Of a stretch of 64,000 nt of DNA, positions 20,248 to 31,552 are shown piece by piece (positions within the stretch are counted from its first letter, which is position 1; every line of letters begins with the position of its first letter). A program made the translations under genes and the position numbers. The notes under the pieces are model-generated. The model was not told where the DNA came from and did not search any database. It saw only the letters and a program-made list of their open reading frames with translations. This DNA comes from Bog-756 sp963812885 (GTDB taxonomy: Bacteria; Actinomycetota; Acidimicrobiia; Acidimicrobiales; RAAP-2), in NCBI GenBank assembly GCA_963812885.1, contig CAWEWZ010000009.1, forward strand, positions 207,053 through 271,052, written 5' to 3'.

Positions 20248-21206
20248 ATGCGTTTGGGGCATTCGCGTACCACTTGGATGGCGCAAGCCGGCACTGCCGC
20301 GTTGATGCTTGCGCTCCTCGCCGTCATCGGAGTCGGTGTCACCTCCCAATCGGAAGCCGCGGCGCCGACGAAGAGCCCCACCCCTTGACGACCGGTTCCA
20401 AAGCCGAACCAGTGGTCGCTTCGACGACAACGTCGATGGCCAGCTCCGCGGTCGGCAACGCCATCCTCTGGTACGCAGCAGTCGAGAAGGGCAAGCCCTA
20501 TTGCTACGGGGGAGGGGGGATCCACGGTCCTGGTCCGGAGATCAACAGCTCCTCGAATCCCGGGTGTGCTCCGCCGGCAAAGGGGTTTGATTGCATGAGC
20601 CTGGCCCAGTATGCGGTCTATCAAGGCACGGGAGGAAAGGTCGCCCTCCCCAACGACAGTTCTCAGCTGAAGGGGGTCGGCACCTTCATCCCTCCGACCG
20701 GTGCCAACGACTTGGGGGGTCTGCAACGCGGTGACGTCGTCTACTGGGGTTCGAACATCAATGCCTACAGCCACTCCGGGATCTACGCAGGCAATGGAGA
20801 GGTCTGGGATGCGTACGACAACAACGTCCCCGTTGGGGAGCACACGTTTTCCTTCCTGCTGAAGAGCTATACCTACCTGGGCGCCTATCAGTACTTCACG
20901 GACAGCAGCCCTTCCTTCTCGATCACCACGACGTCGTTGCCTTCCGGTACCGTCTACAGCCAGACACAGAAGTCGTATCGGACCGTCCTGCACACCGCAA
21001 ATGGCACAGCTCCCTACGCGTGGTCTCTGGCTTCGGGGTCGAAGGCCCTCCCCCCGGGCCTCAAGCTGGGGCCGTCCACCGGTGTGATTTCGGGGAACGC
21101 GACACGAGCAGGTACCTACTCGTTCCAGATCCAGGTCGTGGACACCAAGTCGACCAGCTCCCCCAGGGAGACGGCCAAGAAGTCCCTCTCGATCAGGATC
21201 ACCTGA
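20248..21206 (+). CDS. secreted NlpC/P60 cell-wall hydrolase with Ig-like C-terminus (frameshifted as read)
   Basis: This is a probable gamma-D-glutamyl-diaminopimelate endopeptidase acting on peptidoglycan. ATG 20248 starts a good signal peptide (MRLGHSRTTWMAQAG, then ALMLALLAVIGVGV). That frame meets TGA at 20386-20388, just after the C-rich ccccacccctt. The neighbouring frame continues with a short Thr/Ser linker and the catalytic domain, with the nucleophile Cys in KGFDCMSLAQYAVYQ and the His in SHSGIYAGNGEVWDA. The C-terminal 95 residues (FSITTTSLPSGTVYSQTQ, then YAWSLASGSKALPPGLKL) form a putative-Ig (He_PIG) domain. A one-base indel near 20385 unites signal and enzyme. Confidence 0.8.
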
Positions 21207-21316
21207 CCGCCGCATTCGGGACCTCATCACCGACGAGTCCGACCGAGGACCCGGACACGTCGTGCGCCCGCACCCGGCGCCCGGGCCAAGGCCAGCGAGC
21301 CCCAGACCAGCCCGGT

Positions 21317-23091
21317 TCAGAGGGCACGACCGGCCGGGCGGCTGCCCTCCGTCCGCTCTTCCGTTGAGAACTGCGCAGCGATGTGGTCCACGACCAGCTC
21401 GATGGTCTTCTCACGCCCTTGCTGGAAGAAGAGCGTGTGATCCATCCCGTCAACGACCTCGATTCGGACACGACCGGGATGGCGTGAGCTGCGAAGGTCC
21501 CGACGGGCGCCGCGCTGGAGGACCCAGGCGTCGTAGTCGTCGCAGGCCACGAACACGTCGGCTCCGGTCTCCCTCATTTGCTTCAACGTATCGGCCGGTG
21601 GATGGTTGATGGCCAGTCGGTTGACGAGGGTCCAGAAGGGATCTGGTGCCCGACGAACCAGCTCCCAGAGTTGAGCCCGGCCTGGGATTCTCTTCACCCA
21701 TGGCCTGTGGTGCCTCATCCACCTGTCGTTCCAGCTCCGCGGCTGTGGCGTCGTCGCCGGCCAGTTCGCCCTCGACACCGAGCAGCCGAAAGCTCGGATT
21801 GATCATCACCACGCCAACGGCGCCGGTCGACAGACGCAGCTTCCGAGCAGTGGTATCCCCCCGAGCACAGGCCGACCAGCACCACATGGGAAGGGTCATC
21901 GGGGGCGACCGACCTTTGCGCGTCGGCGACATCTTGAATTCCGACGAGGGTGACGGTCGATCGTGGGTCAGCGCCCGGCCGAAGGGGACTTGCCCCGACA
22001 CCGCTCAGGTCGAATCGGACCGTCCGGAATCCCCGGGCGGCCAACCCGCGAGCAATCGCCACCCATGTTCGACCCGGGCCCACGTGGTCGATCAGACCCG
22101 CATTGAGAAACAGAACGCAGGGTCGTGCATCAACCACCTCAGGCGTCGTCTCGATGCCGAACAGCTGGTTTGGTCCGAGCCAGACGGGACGCTCTCGAAT
22201 CATCTGACCGTCGGGGGAGCGGCCGACAATGGCGCCGGTGGGCTCGGGCAGCGACATCGGGCGTTCAGTGCCAGGGAGCACATCTCGCAACCATCCGACA
22301 ATCAACTCGAGTGTCTGAGAAGGGGTGCGGGCAAATACCGGCTCGACATCGACCAGTGTTTCCTGACCCTCGACTTCCCTCCAGTCCACGACGTCGCATT
22401 GGACAGAAGATTGCAGATCGCTCGGTAACGACCGACCGGCCCGGGTCAGAACGAGAAGTCGATCGGCGACAGAAGGGTCGATGGGTGGCTTCAGGTCCTT
22501 GAGGTCCGAGACGGTCTCGGGGGACATGACGATGCCCGGTCCTTCCACCGAACCGTCGTTCCTTGCGTGCCCATCTTCGAGAACTCTTGCCAGCATCCCC
22601 TGTTGGCGGACGAATGAGCGCCCGGTCGGATAGGGATCCCACAGAACGGCAGCGGCAATACCGCCACCTGCAGACAGTTCGGCTGCTGCAAGGGTCGCCC
22701 CCATGCGGAGACCCACCAGTGAGACATGGGCACAACCCGTCGATTCGAGGAAGTGGATGGCAGCTCGGATGCTCGCCAACCAGGCGGCAACACGGCCTGG
22801 CTGACGGTCATCTCCGGCCGAGTCGCCCGTCCCCGCATAGTCGAATCGGAGTACCGCCAAGCCTTCGGCGGCCAGACGGTTCGAAAGAAGGCGCAACGTG
22901 GGCTGGGAAGACGTCCCCTCGACGGCCAGAGCGGGACAGACGACGACTCCGGCGCGGGCCAGTCCGCCACTGGGATACTCGAACCAGCCAAATAGGGGCT
23001 GGTCCGGGTCACCGAACCAGACCGGGGTCATGGTCACACCGCCGATCGATCGGGCGAGCCGACCGGTCATTCGCCTCAAGCTGGTGGTCAT
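21317..23091 (-). CDS. tandem double alpha/beta-hydrolase of a polysaccharide locus (two frame breaks as read)
   Basis: About 590 residues contain two alpha/beta-hydrolase domains. Domain 1 has LFGWFEYPSG, LRFDYAGTGDSAG and the nucleophile elbow VGLRMGATLAA, where Arg replaces the usual Ser. Domain 2 has FGIETTP, RFDLSGVG and elbow VGLCSGGY, with Cys at the nucleophile position. These elbows are like those of the two separate hydrolases associated with exosortase A polysaccharide systems. Frame breaks occur near 21860, next to a run of six C, and near 21690. The last piece has TGADVFVACDDYDAWV and VVDGMDHTLFF. ATG 23091 overlaps the glycosyltransferase stop (ATGA), so the two are coupled. The substrate is unknown. 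Confidence 0.72.
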
Positions 23092-24317
23092 GCAACATGG
23101 ACGGGACTTTCGACCGGAGTCTCGTGGGCGGCCACCGGACCGGCCGCGTCGACGATCGAGTTCCACGTGCGCAGCCACGTGAACGACTCAGCTCGTCGCC
23201 CGTGCCCGCGCTCCCAGAGTCCCGTGCGCAGCTCGGGATCATCGAGCAGCAGCGCCAGTCTCTGCGCCAGGCTCACGACATCATCGCGAGGGAAGAGGAG
23301 GCCGCCATCACCGACCAGCTCGGGGCTTCCTCCCGTCGCCGAGGCAACGATCGGCAATCCGGTGGCCAGGCCTTCGAGGATGGTCAACGCGCACGGCTCA
23401 TCCCAGCGCGAAGGGACCACCTGAACGTCACTTGTATCGGAGCGCGCTCGGGACGTACTCGCGGGGCACGTGGCCGAGCTGGCGCACCTCGATGCCTTTG
23501 TCGCGCAGCTCGGCCGAGAGCTCTTCGACCAAACGTCGGGTCGGGGTTGGCTCGGATCCGACCCCAATTGGTGTCGCCGACCAACTGGATGGCAAAATCA
23601 TTGCGCTCTTGGGCCAAGACGAGGCACGCCCGTAGGAACGTTTCCGGAGCCTTCTCCACACAGATCCGACCGACGAACCCGAAGACGGGGACACCGACGA
23701 GGCCCCGGCTCCCCGTTCGCGGCGCCAGGTCGAAATGCGGAGGCATCCACCCCGTTGATGGCGACCGCGCACGCTGAGCGGCTCCAGCTGATAGGTGACC
23801 TCGAGTGCCCTGGCCAAGTAGGCGCTCACGGCGACCGAACGGAGGGCTCCGTCACGAACGAACCTCCGGCGTGGCCTATCCGAGATCAACTCCAGGTTGT
23901 GGAACCAGTGCACGACTTGAGCGCTTCGGAAACTTCCGTTGCAGGTGAACGGCGAGCTCGAGGTCGTTGTTGCACACGACGATCGATGGCTGCAGGCCAC
24001 GAAGTACGGGTTCCACGCTCAGCGCGTAGGCCCGCTGATCCATCCGGGCCCAGCCGGTTAGCCGGCGCGCCAGCTTTGACAATCTTGTCGGCAACTGGCC
24101 CGGCGGGGATTTTCCGAGGCCGGACGAAGTGAGTATCAGGCCAACCGTAGGGTTCTGCAGGTGACCCCAGGCTCACCACCACCGGGGTCTCTCCCACCGA
24201 GGATGCGGCCCGGCACAGCTCCCAGAGGCAGGTGCCGATGGCTCCGCTCACGGTCGGGGTGAACGTCTCTCGGCTGTTGTTCACGAGGACCAAGGGTCCA
24301 CACTGAGGTGTGCGCAT
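23088..24317 (-). CDS. GT4-family glycosyltransferase A (about five frame breaks as read)
   Basis: The gene encodes a GT-B fold sugar transferase reconstructed from several frames on one strand. From ATG 24317: LVLVNNSRETFTPTVSGAIG. Then QPSIVVCNNDLELAVHLQRK and VVHWFHNLELISDRPRRRF. Then VFGFVGRICVEKAPETFLRA, EVRQLGHVPREYVPSALRY, and finally PSRWDEPCALTILEGLATGL with PIVASATGGSPELVGDGG. The last two hold the EPFG/E-type nucleotide-sugar loop (here ExCALTILE) of GT4 enzymes. So many breaks in 1.2 kb with conserved order imply poor local sequence rather than decay. It overlaps the downstream double hydrolase by 4 bp. Confidence 0.68.
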
Positions 24318-24319
24318 GA

Positions 24320-25680
24320 CTACGACTTGCGCGTCGACCATCAAAGACTCCAGCTTGACCGCAGCCCTGTCCCAGGTGAATGACTTCGATCGGAGCCGCG
24401 CCGACGCCTTCCGCTCTGCGAGGAGCCGAGGGTCAATCGGTGAGCGCGGCAATGGCCGCTGCGACCGCCTCGACGTCGTCAACCCCGACGAGCTCGGCCG
24501 AGTCACCCACGACCTCGGTTATCCCGCCTGTGCCCGTCGTGATCACCGCGCAACCTGATGCCATTGCTTCCAGCGCCGCCAGGGAGAAGGGTTCCGAGCT
24601 CTTCGACAGCACGCAGGCGATGTCGTGGTCGCGAAGGACACCGGCCACCTCGGCCGCAGGGAGACGACCGGTGGCCGTGCCTTCAGCGTCGGCAACGGCG
24701 CCGGCCAGCGCATCGGCATAGGCACTGTGCTTCGGATTCGGGTATTCCGTACGTCTGGACTCCGCCCATCATGGTGAAGGTCACCGGGATAGCCCCGGCG
24801 GCGGAGCGCAGCCACCGCTTTCGCGGCGATGTCATGTCCCTTGTTCGGGTCGATGCGACCGTGGCTCACGACTCGGACCGCGTCTCGGCATTGATCGAAG
24901 CCATCCCGAGGATGGAATTCATCCAGATCGATGCCATTGTGGATGACCGAAATCGACGATGCCGGAATGCCGTAGGTGTCCGAGGTCCACCGTCGGACCG
25001 AATCACTGACGGCGACGATCATGATGTCGGACGGCAGGTTGGAAAGTCGGCGGGCCTCTTTCCCCTCGCAGCCGGTTGTGCAGCCAGAGGACCTGACGAC
25101 GTCCGATGCCCTTCCGATGGAGTCTCCAGGCCAGTTCGGGGTCGTTGGCCACGATCACCAGGTCGAGTGCGATCCCAGGTTGGGACAGACAGCCGAGAAC
25201 CCGCCGGAGATACGGTCCATACTCCGGCCAGCACCACCTGCGCAGCCTTGCCTCGAGCACGTAGCTCTTGTGGAGCAGCTCCGGAGGAGGCGATGCCGGA
25301 CCAAACCGGAGCCGGAGCACGGCACCTTCGTCGTAGGGCTGCTCGCCATCATCCGGGGTGAGCACGTCGACCGAGTGACCGAGTTGGAGCAAGGAACCGG
25401 TCAGGTGACGGGTCACCGTGGCGATCGCTCCTCCGGATCGGGGGTAGTAGCGCTCCATGGGGGGCAGGACGAAGCAGATCTTCAGCGCTCGGTGCTCACC
25501 GTCGCCACGGGTGGCTGGATCGGGCGAAGGCTTGCCGTCCAGGAGGCTCAGGGGACTGGCAGGGAGCCATCCAGGATCCGCATCTCCCTGGAGATCTGGG
25601 TCCGACAGATTGGATTGGGGTCTCTGGGGCACGTATGGATCTCCGATGAAAGGCGTTCCTGCCTGGAAGGATCGACACAT
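24320..25680 (-). CDS. GT4-family glycosyltransferase B (several frame breaks as read)
   Basis: Conserved sequence begins near 25480 with ICFVLPPMERYYPRSGGAIA and TVTRHLTGSLLQLGHSVDVL. It continues in a second frame from about 25020 (VSDSVRRWTSDTYGIPASSI, then VIHNGIDLDEFHP and SHGRIDPNKGHDIAAKAV). It ends with SSEPFSLAALEAMASGCAVI and TGTGGITEVVGDSAELV, the GT4 donor loop. The start is unclear: ATG 25680 is the nearest in-frame ATG, but a GTG at 25499 followed by one missing or extra base would give a more usual N-terminus. The end is placed at a TAG (24320-24322) next to the following gene's ATG. It lies in the same strand and order as glycosyltransferase A. Confidence 0.62.
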
Positions 25681-25847
25681 CGGCCGTGAGGCTTGAGCGC
25701 GGAGGCATCCGGGTTCCTCGGCGTCCATCGGCCAAGAGCCGGGTCTCCGGTACGTCGCCTCCCCCTGTTCCGGAACCCGTCATCCATCCGGGTCGCCGGG
25801 CCACCGGGCCACCTGGCCACCGGGCCGGCACCGGGCGGTGCCGGCTT

Positions 25848-28800
25848 CTATCCCGAGATGGCCACCGTGGGGGCGGTGAGATCGAGGCCTCCCGCCGAGC
25901 CGTAGAAGCGGGCATCCCCGAAGGAGAAGATCCCACCGTCGGAGGCGACCAGCCAGTAGCCCCGTCCGTCCGGGGTGGCGGCCATGCCCACGATGGGCCG
26001 GTTGAGGGTCAGCGCCCCGGTCGAACCGTCGAAGCGGGCGTCCCCGAAGGAGAAGATCCCGCCGTCGGAGGCCACCAGCCAGTAGCCCCGTCCGTCCGGG
26101 GTGGCGGCCATGCCCACGATGGGCCGGTTGAGGGTCAGCGCCCCGGTCGAACCGTAGAAGCGGGCGTCCCCGAAGGAGAAGATCCCGCCGTCGGAGGCCA
26201 CCAGCCAGTAGCCCCGCCCGTCCGGGGTGGCGGCCATGCCCACGATGGGCCGGTTGAGGGTCAGCGCCCCGGTCGAACCGTCGAAGCGGGCGTCCCCGAA
26301 GGAGAAGATCCCGCCGTCGGAGGCGACCAGCCAGTAGCCCCGCCCGTCCGGGGTGGCGGCCATGCCCACGATGGGCCGGTTGAGGGTCAGCGCCGCCGGT
26401 CGAGCCGTAGAAGCCGGCGTCCCCGAAGGAGAAGATGCCACCGTCGGACTGGCCACCAGCCGGTAGCCCTTGCCGTCCGGGGTGGCGGCCATGCCCACGA
26501 TGGGATTGTTGAGGGGGCGACCCGCGTCGGTCCGTAGAACGGGGCGTTCCCGAAGGCGTAGACGGCCCCACTGCTGGTGGTCAGCCAGTAGCCGTCGACG
26601 GCCGGAGGTCGGTGCGTGGGGTGGGGCCGTTTGTGGGGGCCCGACCCGGTGGTGGTCGGCGGGCTGCCTGACGGAGACGTCGTCGAAGTCGTCGTCGTGG
26701 TCGTGGTGGTGGTCGTGGGCGGAGGGGACACGTCGCCGGGGACCAGGGGCGTGAGGGCCGAACCGTCGATCTGGTCAGGCGGGTCCGAGCCGGCGTAGAC
26801 CTGGAGGGCATGGACGAAGGCGGGTCCGGCCAGGTTGGGCGACCACCACGGGGGGACACCCCCGCCGTAGTAGCCGCCGAAGTTGACCTCGGAGACGGCG
26901 ATCCTGACCCCGGTGGCGGCCACCGGCGTCGAAGTCCAGTTGCAACTCGTGGGTCCGGTACTGGCCCACCACGCCGGCCACGGTGGTCCAACCCGACGGC
27001 CCGTCGACCGAGACGGTGTAGTTCCGGACTCCGGTGGCCGTGCTGCCCACCGACTGGGTGTCGACCACGATCCGGTTGACCGTGGGCCGGCCGGGCAGCG
27101 TGACGGTCAGGACCGGATCGCTGTCCCCACTGCTCGAGCTCCAGCCCTGGTCGTAGCCGACGGGCAGCCCGGTGATGGCGGCCGACGCGTTGCCGGACGA
27201 GGCGGTGGCGGTGGCTCCGGTGAACCAGAGGGCCAGGTTGGCTCCGTAGTCCTCGGTGGGGCCGACGGTGACGGTGTCGCCCACCGGATAGGTGAGGTAG
27301 GTGACCTGGTCGGAGATGGGCAGGCTGTAGGCGGCGCCCGAGGTGGCCGACACGGTGGTGGCATCCCCGTACTCCGAGGTGACGGTCACCGGGATCGAGC
27401 CTCCGCCCGGAGCCGTCACCTTGACCGAACCGGTCGAGTCCAGTCCGTCCGACCAGAGCGCGGCGACCTGGTCGGTGCCGCCGGCCGTGGCGCCGAACGA
27501 GGCCTCGTAGGTCTGGGGAATCCCGGTGGCCGGCATCGAGAGATAGGGGCGGTGGGCGATCTCGGATGCGGTGGCCATGGTGGCCAGGGCGGCCGGCTTC
27601 ACGTAGTCGTCCGTGTTCGACGCCTGGATCAGCGAGAACGACACCCCGTCGTTGCCCCAGTTGCCCTCGTCGAAGAAGTAGTTCCACACCGGGACGCCGA
27701 GCACCTTCTGCCAGATCATCGCCCGGGCGACCACGTTGGCCTGGTTCAAGAAGTTGTAGTCGCCGTCGCTCCACCAGCCGACCTCGGTGAACCACAGCGG
27801 TTTGCCGCCGAGCATCGCCTGGAGCTGGCGGATCTGGGCGGGGATCCCGTCCTCCTCGAAGGAGTCGTTGTTGCCTGTGTAGGGATGGACAGAGGCCACG
27901 TCGAGGTCCTTGAGGCCGCCCGCGGCGATCACCTGCTGCCACCAACCGATCGGCACGTTGAGCGACGACCCGCCGATGACCGTCGAGCTCGGCCTGGGGG
28001 AGGACCGACTTGACCGCCTGGTAGAACGGCGCCAGCACCTGGGAGACGTACTGGCTGCCGTCACCCCATCCGGTGTTGTTCGGCTCGTTCCACGGCTCCC
28101 ACTTGGTCACTGGCGCGCACTGACCGCAGCCGGCGGGCACCTTGGCGTAGTAGCCGACCAGCGCGGTGACGTCAGCCTTCCACCACCCGTTGGTCACCAG
28201 CGCCGTCGGGACGGATCCACCGCTGCCCCCGCTGGCCTGGAGCCAATAGGTGACGTGGTCCTGCTGAGCCAGGAAGGCGGCCCTGAAGTAGTCGTCGGTG
28301 GCGTTGGCGAAGGTCATGGCCGACGGGCCGCAGGTCGCCGCGGTCGGATTGGAGGGCGAGCAGTTGGGGAGGTAGCTGCTCCAGTTGATGGTCGCCCCCC
28401 GCAGTCCGTCCAGGCCCAGCTGGGCGTTGAGGGCGACACCGCGCGGATCGCTCGGCCCTCCGGCGCCGATGCCGCTCGGGAGGCTGGCCAGGTCGAGCCC
28501 GTCCGAGGCGGTCCCGACGGTATAGGGCATGCAGGTGGTGCCGAGCAGGGTGGGCGGCGTGGTGCTCGTGTCGGACAGCGATGCCTGCACCAGGTAGGGG
28601 CCAGGCTGTTGGTCGGTTCCGGGAATGGCCAGAGGGATATCGGCCAGTCCGGCGCTGGTGGTGGGGAGTGGGATCGTGGTGGGTGACGGCACGGTCTCGG
28701 CGTCGAGCGAGGTGGTGTTCTCGATCGAGTACGACAGCTGCAGGTGGGAGGCCTCGGACAGCCACCACGGGTCGAAGTTCGCCGCGACCTGGGGGGTGGT

Positions 28801-29974
28801 CCCGGCGGCGAAGTAGTTGGCCGAGGCCGGCGTCGACAGGCCGGCACCCCATCCGAGGGAGTCGGTCGGGACGTGGGCGGCGTCGAGGAAGGCGGTGAGG
28901 GTGGACGCCGCGATCGTCGAGATGTTGTCGGCGCCGGTGTTGAAGGGCGGGCCCCCCTGATAGAAGAAGGTGGAACCGACCCGATAGAAGTTGTAGCCAC
29001 CCATGGCCAGACCGAAGCCGCCGTTGTTGTTCTGGCCGAGCGTGGTACTGCCTTCGAGGTAGCCCCGGGGGCTGGTGGCCTCGATGGTGTTGAGGGGGTC
29101 GGCAGTGTAGATGGTCCCGTCCGGCCCCTGTGCGGCCTGGGCCGGATAGTAGAACTGGCTGCCCGAGCCGGTGTGGGCCCCGGCTCCCTTGACCCGGCTC
29201 GACCCGAAGGAGGACAGCACCTTGCCGGTCGGACCGATGGTCTCCACGTAGCCGTTGCCCGAGAAGAGCAGGTTGCCGTCCGGCCTCCTGGCTCACGTAG
29301 TCGAAGTCGTCGAACAACGGGAAGGACCCGGTCACCGCACCGGTGGACAGATCGATCAGATCGCTGCCCTGCTGGTGTTGCACGTTGCTGAGAGCGAGTT
29401 CGAAGCCCGAGCCGGTGCCGATCGAGAAGAGCCCGGTCGGGTTGTCACCCCCGGGGTCCACCGACCAGAGCAGCCGGCCGTTCGGTGAGAACTTGTCCAG
29501 CACCTGGTCGTAGTAGCTGGCGATGTAGATGTTCCCCGACGGGTCGACGACCGGTTGGGTGACTTCGTTGCCGTGACGGTTGACGATCGCCGGTGGAAGG
29601 TCGAACGAGCTGACCTCGGCGCCCGCCAGGGTGTAGGTGATCAGCTGGCTCCCGGTGTCGACGTAGAGGTTGCTCGAGGTCGCCGTGAAGTTCACCACCC
29701 CACCCTTGGGCGTGATCAGCGTGCTGGTCGGATTGGAGGGCAGGTTGGAGGACGGGCCCAGGATGCCGGTGGGATCGGGGGCGTCGCAGATCGGGCTGAC
29801 GCTGGCGGCGGTCGGGGCCGCCACACTGCCGCGGATCTGCGGGGTCGGCGATCCAGCGTGGGCGTTGACCAACGACGCGGTGAGCACGACGACGAGAACG
29901 AGCACCGAGACCAGCGCGGCGCCGACCGGTCCTCGATGGGGCATCCGGGGTCGACGATCCGGTGCCCTCATCAC
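25848..29974 (-). CDS. large secreted glycosidase-like protein with C-terminal 42-residue repeats (at least six frame breaks as read)
   Basis: The reconstructed product is about 1,370 residues. It has a signal peptide (MPHRGPVGAALVSVLVLVVV, then LTASLVNAHA) and NHL-like beta-propeller segments (VVDPSGNIYIASYYDQVLDK). A TIM-barrel-like region follows, with TKWEPWNEPNNTGW (the NEP acid/base motif of clan A glycoside hydrolases) and KPLWFTEVGWWSDGDYNF (the nucleophile-type Glu). Next come beta-sandwich segments, a poly-Thr/Pro linker, and four or more copies of GMAATPDGRGYWLVASDGGI plus FSFGDARFYGSTGALTLNRP. It is probably exported to act on, or bind to, the surface glycan made by the surrounding genes. 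The function of the repeats is unknown. Confidence 0.75.
25890..26520 (-). repeat. 126-bp coding tandem repeats
   Basis: The unit recurs with exact 126-bp spacing; for example, the segment accgtcgaagcgggc and its accgtagaag variant start at 26025, 26151 and 26277. The copies are nearly identical at DNA level, with the main alternation being a GAC/TAC codon (ARFD or ARFY). Upstream copies (26400-26520) are more diverged and carry frame breaks. High identity suggests recent amplification or gene conversion, and also makes the region prone to assembly collapse. Confidence 0.9.
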
Positions 29975-29996
29975 AATTCCCCATCGACGCCCCGAC

Positions 29997-30019
29997 GTGT
30001 TTCTTTAGTGAAAGAACAC
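29997..30019. promoter_or_regulatory. AT-rich inverted repeat between divergent genes
   Basis: GTGTTTCTTT-agtg-AAAGAACAC is a nearly perfect inverted repeat in the 371-bp gap between the secreted glycosidase-like gene and a divergent glycosyltransferase gene. It starts 23 bp upstream of the first ATG of the former. It could be an operator or part of a promoter. The rest of the gap is GC-rich and holds only the 15-bp repeats at 30221-30295. Confidence 0.4.
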
Positions 30020-30220
30020 GGAGAACACGCAGATTCAGGTCGATTGACGCCGGTTCCTCGGGTCAGCGTGTGTCACCCTTGGGTCACCCCGTGGCCGTTT
30101 CGAGGCCGACCCGAGGCGAGACCGAGGCCGCCTGGCGCCGAGCGCTTCTGAGAAGCCCCGGAACCCGAAGCCTTCCGAACTACGATTCGTCCGGTGAGAC
30201 GGTCCTCCAGGCGCGTTGGC

Positions 30221-30295
30221 CCTGCCGCCGACCGCCCTGCCGCCGACCGCCCTGCCGCCGACCGCCCTGCCGCCGACCGCCCTGCCGCTGACCGC
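30221..30295 (+). repeat. five 15-bp tandem repeats upstream of a glycosyltransferase gene
   Basis: CCTGCCGCCGACCGC is repeated five times without gaps (30221, 30236, 30251, 30266, 30281); the last copy has one change (GCT for GCC). The unit is divisible by three and is open in several frames (Ala-Ala-Asp-Arg-Pro on one). It lies 50 bp before the start of the glycosyltransferase at 30346, so it is either an N-terminal extension or a leader element. Confidence 0.85.
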
Positions 30296-30345
30296 CCTCG
30301 CCTGCCGCCACCCACGCGGCTCCCCACGGCGGTGGTCGGATCCGG

Positions 30346-31460
30346 GTGCTCCGGATCTCCCACAGCGGGGTGGTCACCGCGTGGCGGGAACGGGAGCGTC
30401 AGCTCCGGGCTCTCGGGGCCGACCTGACCCTGGCCGCCGCCGCCCGGTGGGAAGAGGGCGGTTCGATGGTGGAGTTCACCGCCGACGGTGACGACTTCGC
30501 CGTCCCGGTGCGGACGGTGGGGCGGCATCCGAACCTGTTCGTCTACGACCCGCGGCCACTGTGGCGACTGCTCGGGTCCGGCCGCTGGGACCTGATCGAC
30601 ATGCACGAAGAACCGTTCGGGTTGGCGGTCGCCGAAGTGTTGCTCCTCCGGTGGTTGCGGGCGCCCGGCGTCCCCTACGTCTTCTCGTCGGCCCAGAACA
30701 TCGAGAAGCGGTATCCGCCCCCTTTCCGGTGGTTGGAGAGGCTGGCCCTGCGCGGGGCGGCCGGGGCCTACGGGTGCAACACCGAGGCGGGCCGGATCCT
30801 CCGCCGGAAGGGTCTCCACGGCGAGTGGGCGTACCTGCCCCTGGGGGTGGACGTCGACCGGTTCCGGGCGCCGGACCGACAGCCACCGGCCGGCACCCTT
30901 TCGGTCGGGTTCGTCGGTCGTCTCATCCGCCACAAGGGAGTCGACGTCCTCCTCGAGGCGGTGGCGCTCGACGACCGCTTCACCGCCGAGATCGTCGGCT
31001 CCGGTCCCGAGTCCGAACGGCTGGCGGCCATGACCGACACGCTCGGCATCCGGGATCGGGTCACCTTCGACGGCTATCGTCGACGACGACCGGATCCCCG
31101 ACGTCTATCCCCGGGTCGACGTGGTCGCCGTGCCGTCCCTCCCGCTGCCCGGCTGGATCGAGCAGTTCGGGCGGGTGGTGGCCGAGGCCCAGGCGTCCGG
31201 GGTCCCGGTGGTGGCCAGCGCCAGCGGCGCCCTCCCCGACGTCGTCGGTGACGCCGGCGTGCTGGTGCCGCCCGGCGACCCCGCCGCCCTCCGAGCCGCG
31301 TTGGCCCGTTTCCTCGACGAGCCCGGCCTGTGGGCCCGGCTACGAGAGCCGGGGATGGCCGAGGTCGTCCGCTACTCGTGGAAGAGCATCGCCGACTCGC
31401 AGATGGCCCTCTACCGGGCCGTCACCTCGGGGAGCTCGGGGGCGGCCGGGCCGCCGCTGA
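30346..31460 (+). CDS. GT4-family glycosyltransferase C (frameshifted as read)
   Basis: A GT-B glycosyltransferase opens with LRISHSGVVTAWRERERQLR, a typical GT4 N-terminus. It has FSSAQNIEKRYPPPFRWLER, LPLGVDVDRFRAP and GFVGRLIRHKGVDVLLEAV. Near 31080 the frame changes, and the donor-binding part continues as AVPSLPLPGWIEQFGRVVAE with ASGVPVVASASGALPDVVGD. The start is GTG 30346. The second frame stays open into the convergent neighbour, so the true stop is probably near 31460 (TGA in the third frame) after another indel. It is the first plus-strand gene of the glycan locus. Confidence 0.72.
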
Positions 31461-31552
31461 CCGGTCTGGCGACCCGGCCCACGGCCCGCCGGCCCGTCGG
31501 GGCTACCGCAGGCGCCAACGGGTCGACGTCACCCGGTGCGACGACCGTCCTC

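Noticed and set aside
25890..26520. CRISPR-like array of regular repeats
   Set aside because: The period is 126 bp, the repeat is continuous without spacers, and it encodes a regular 42-residue protein repeat.
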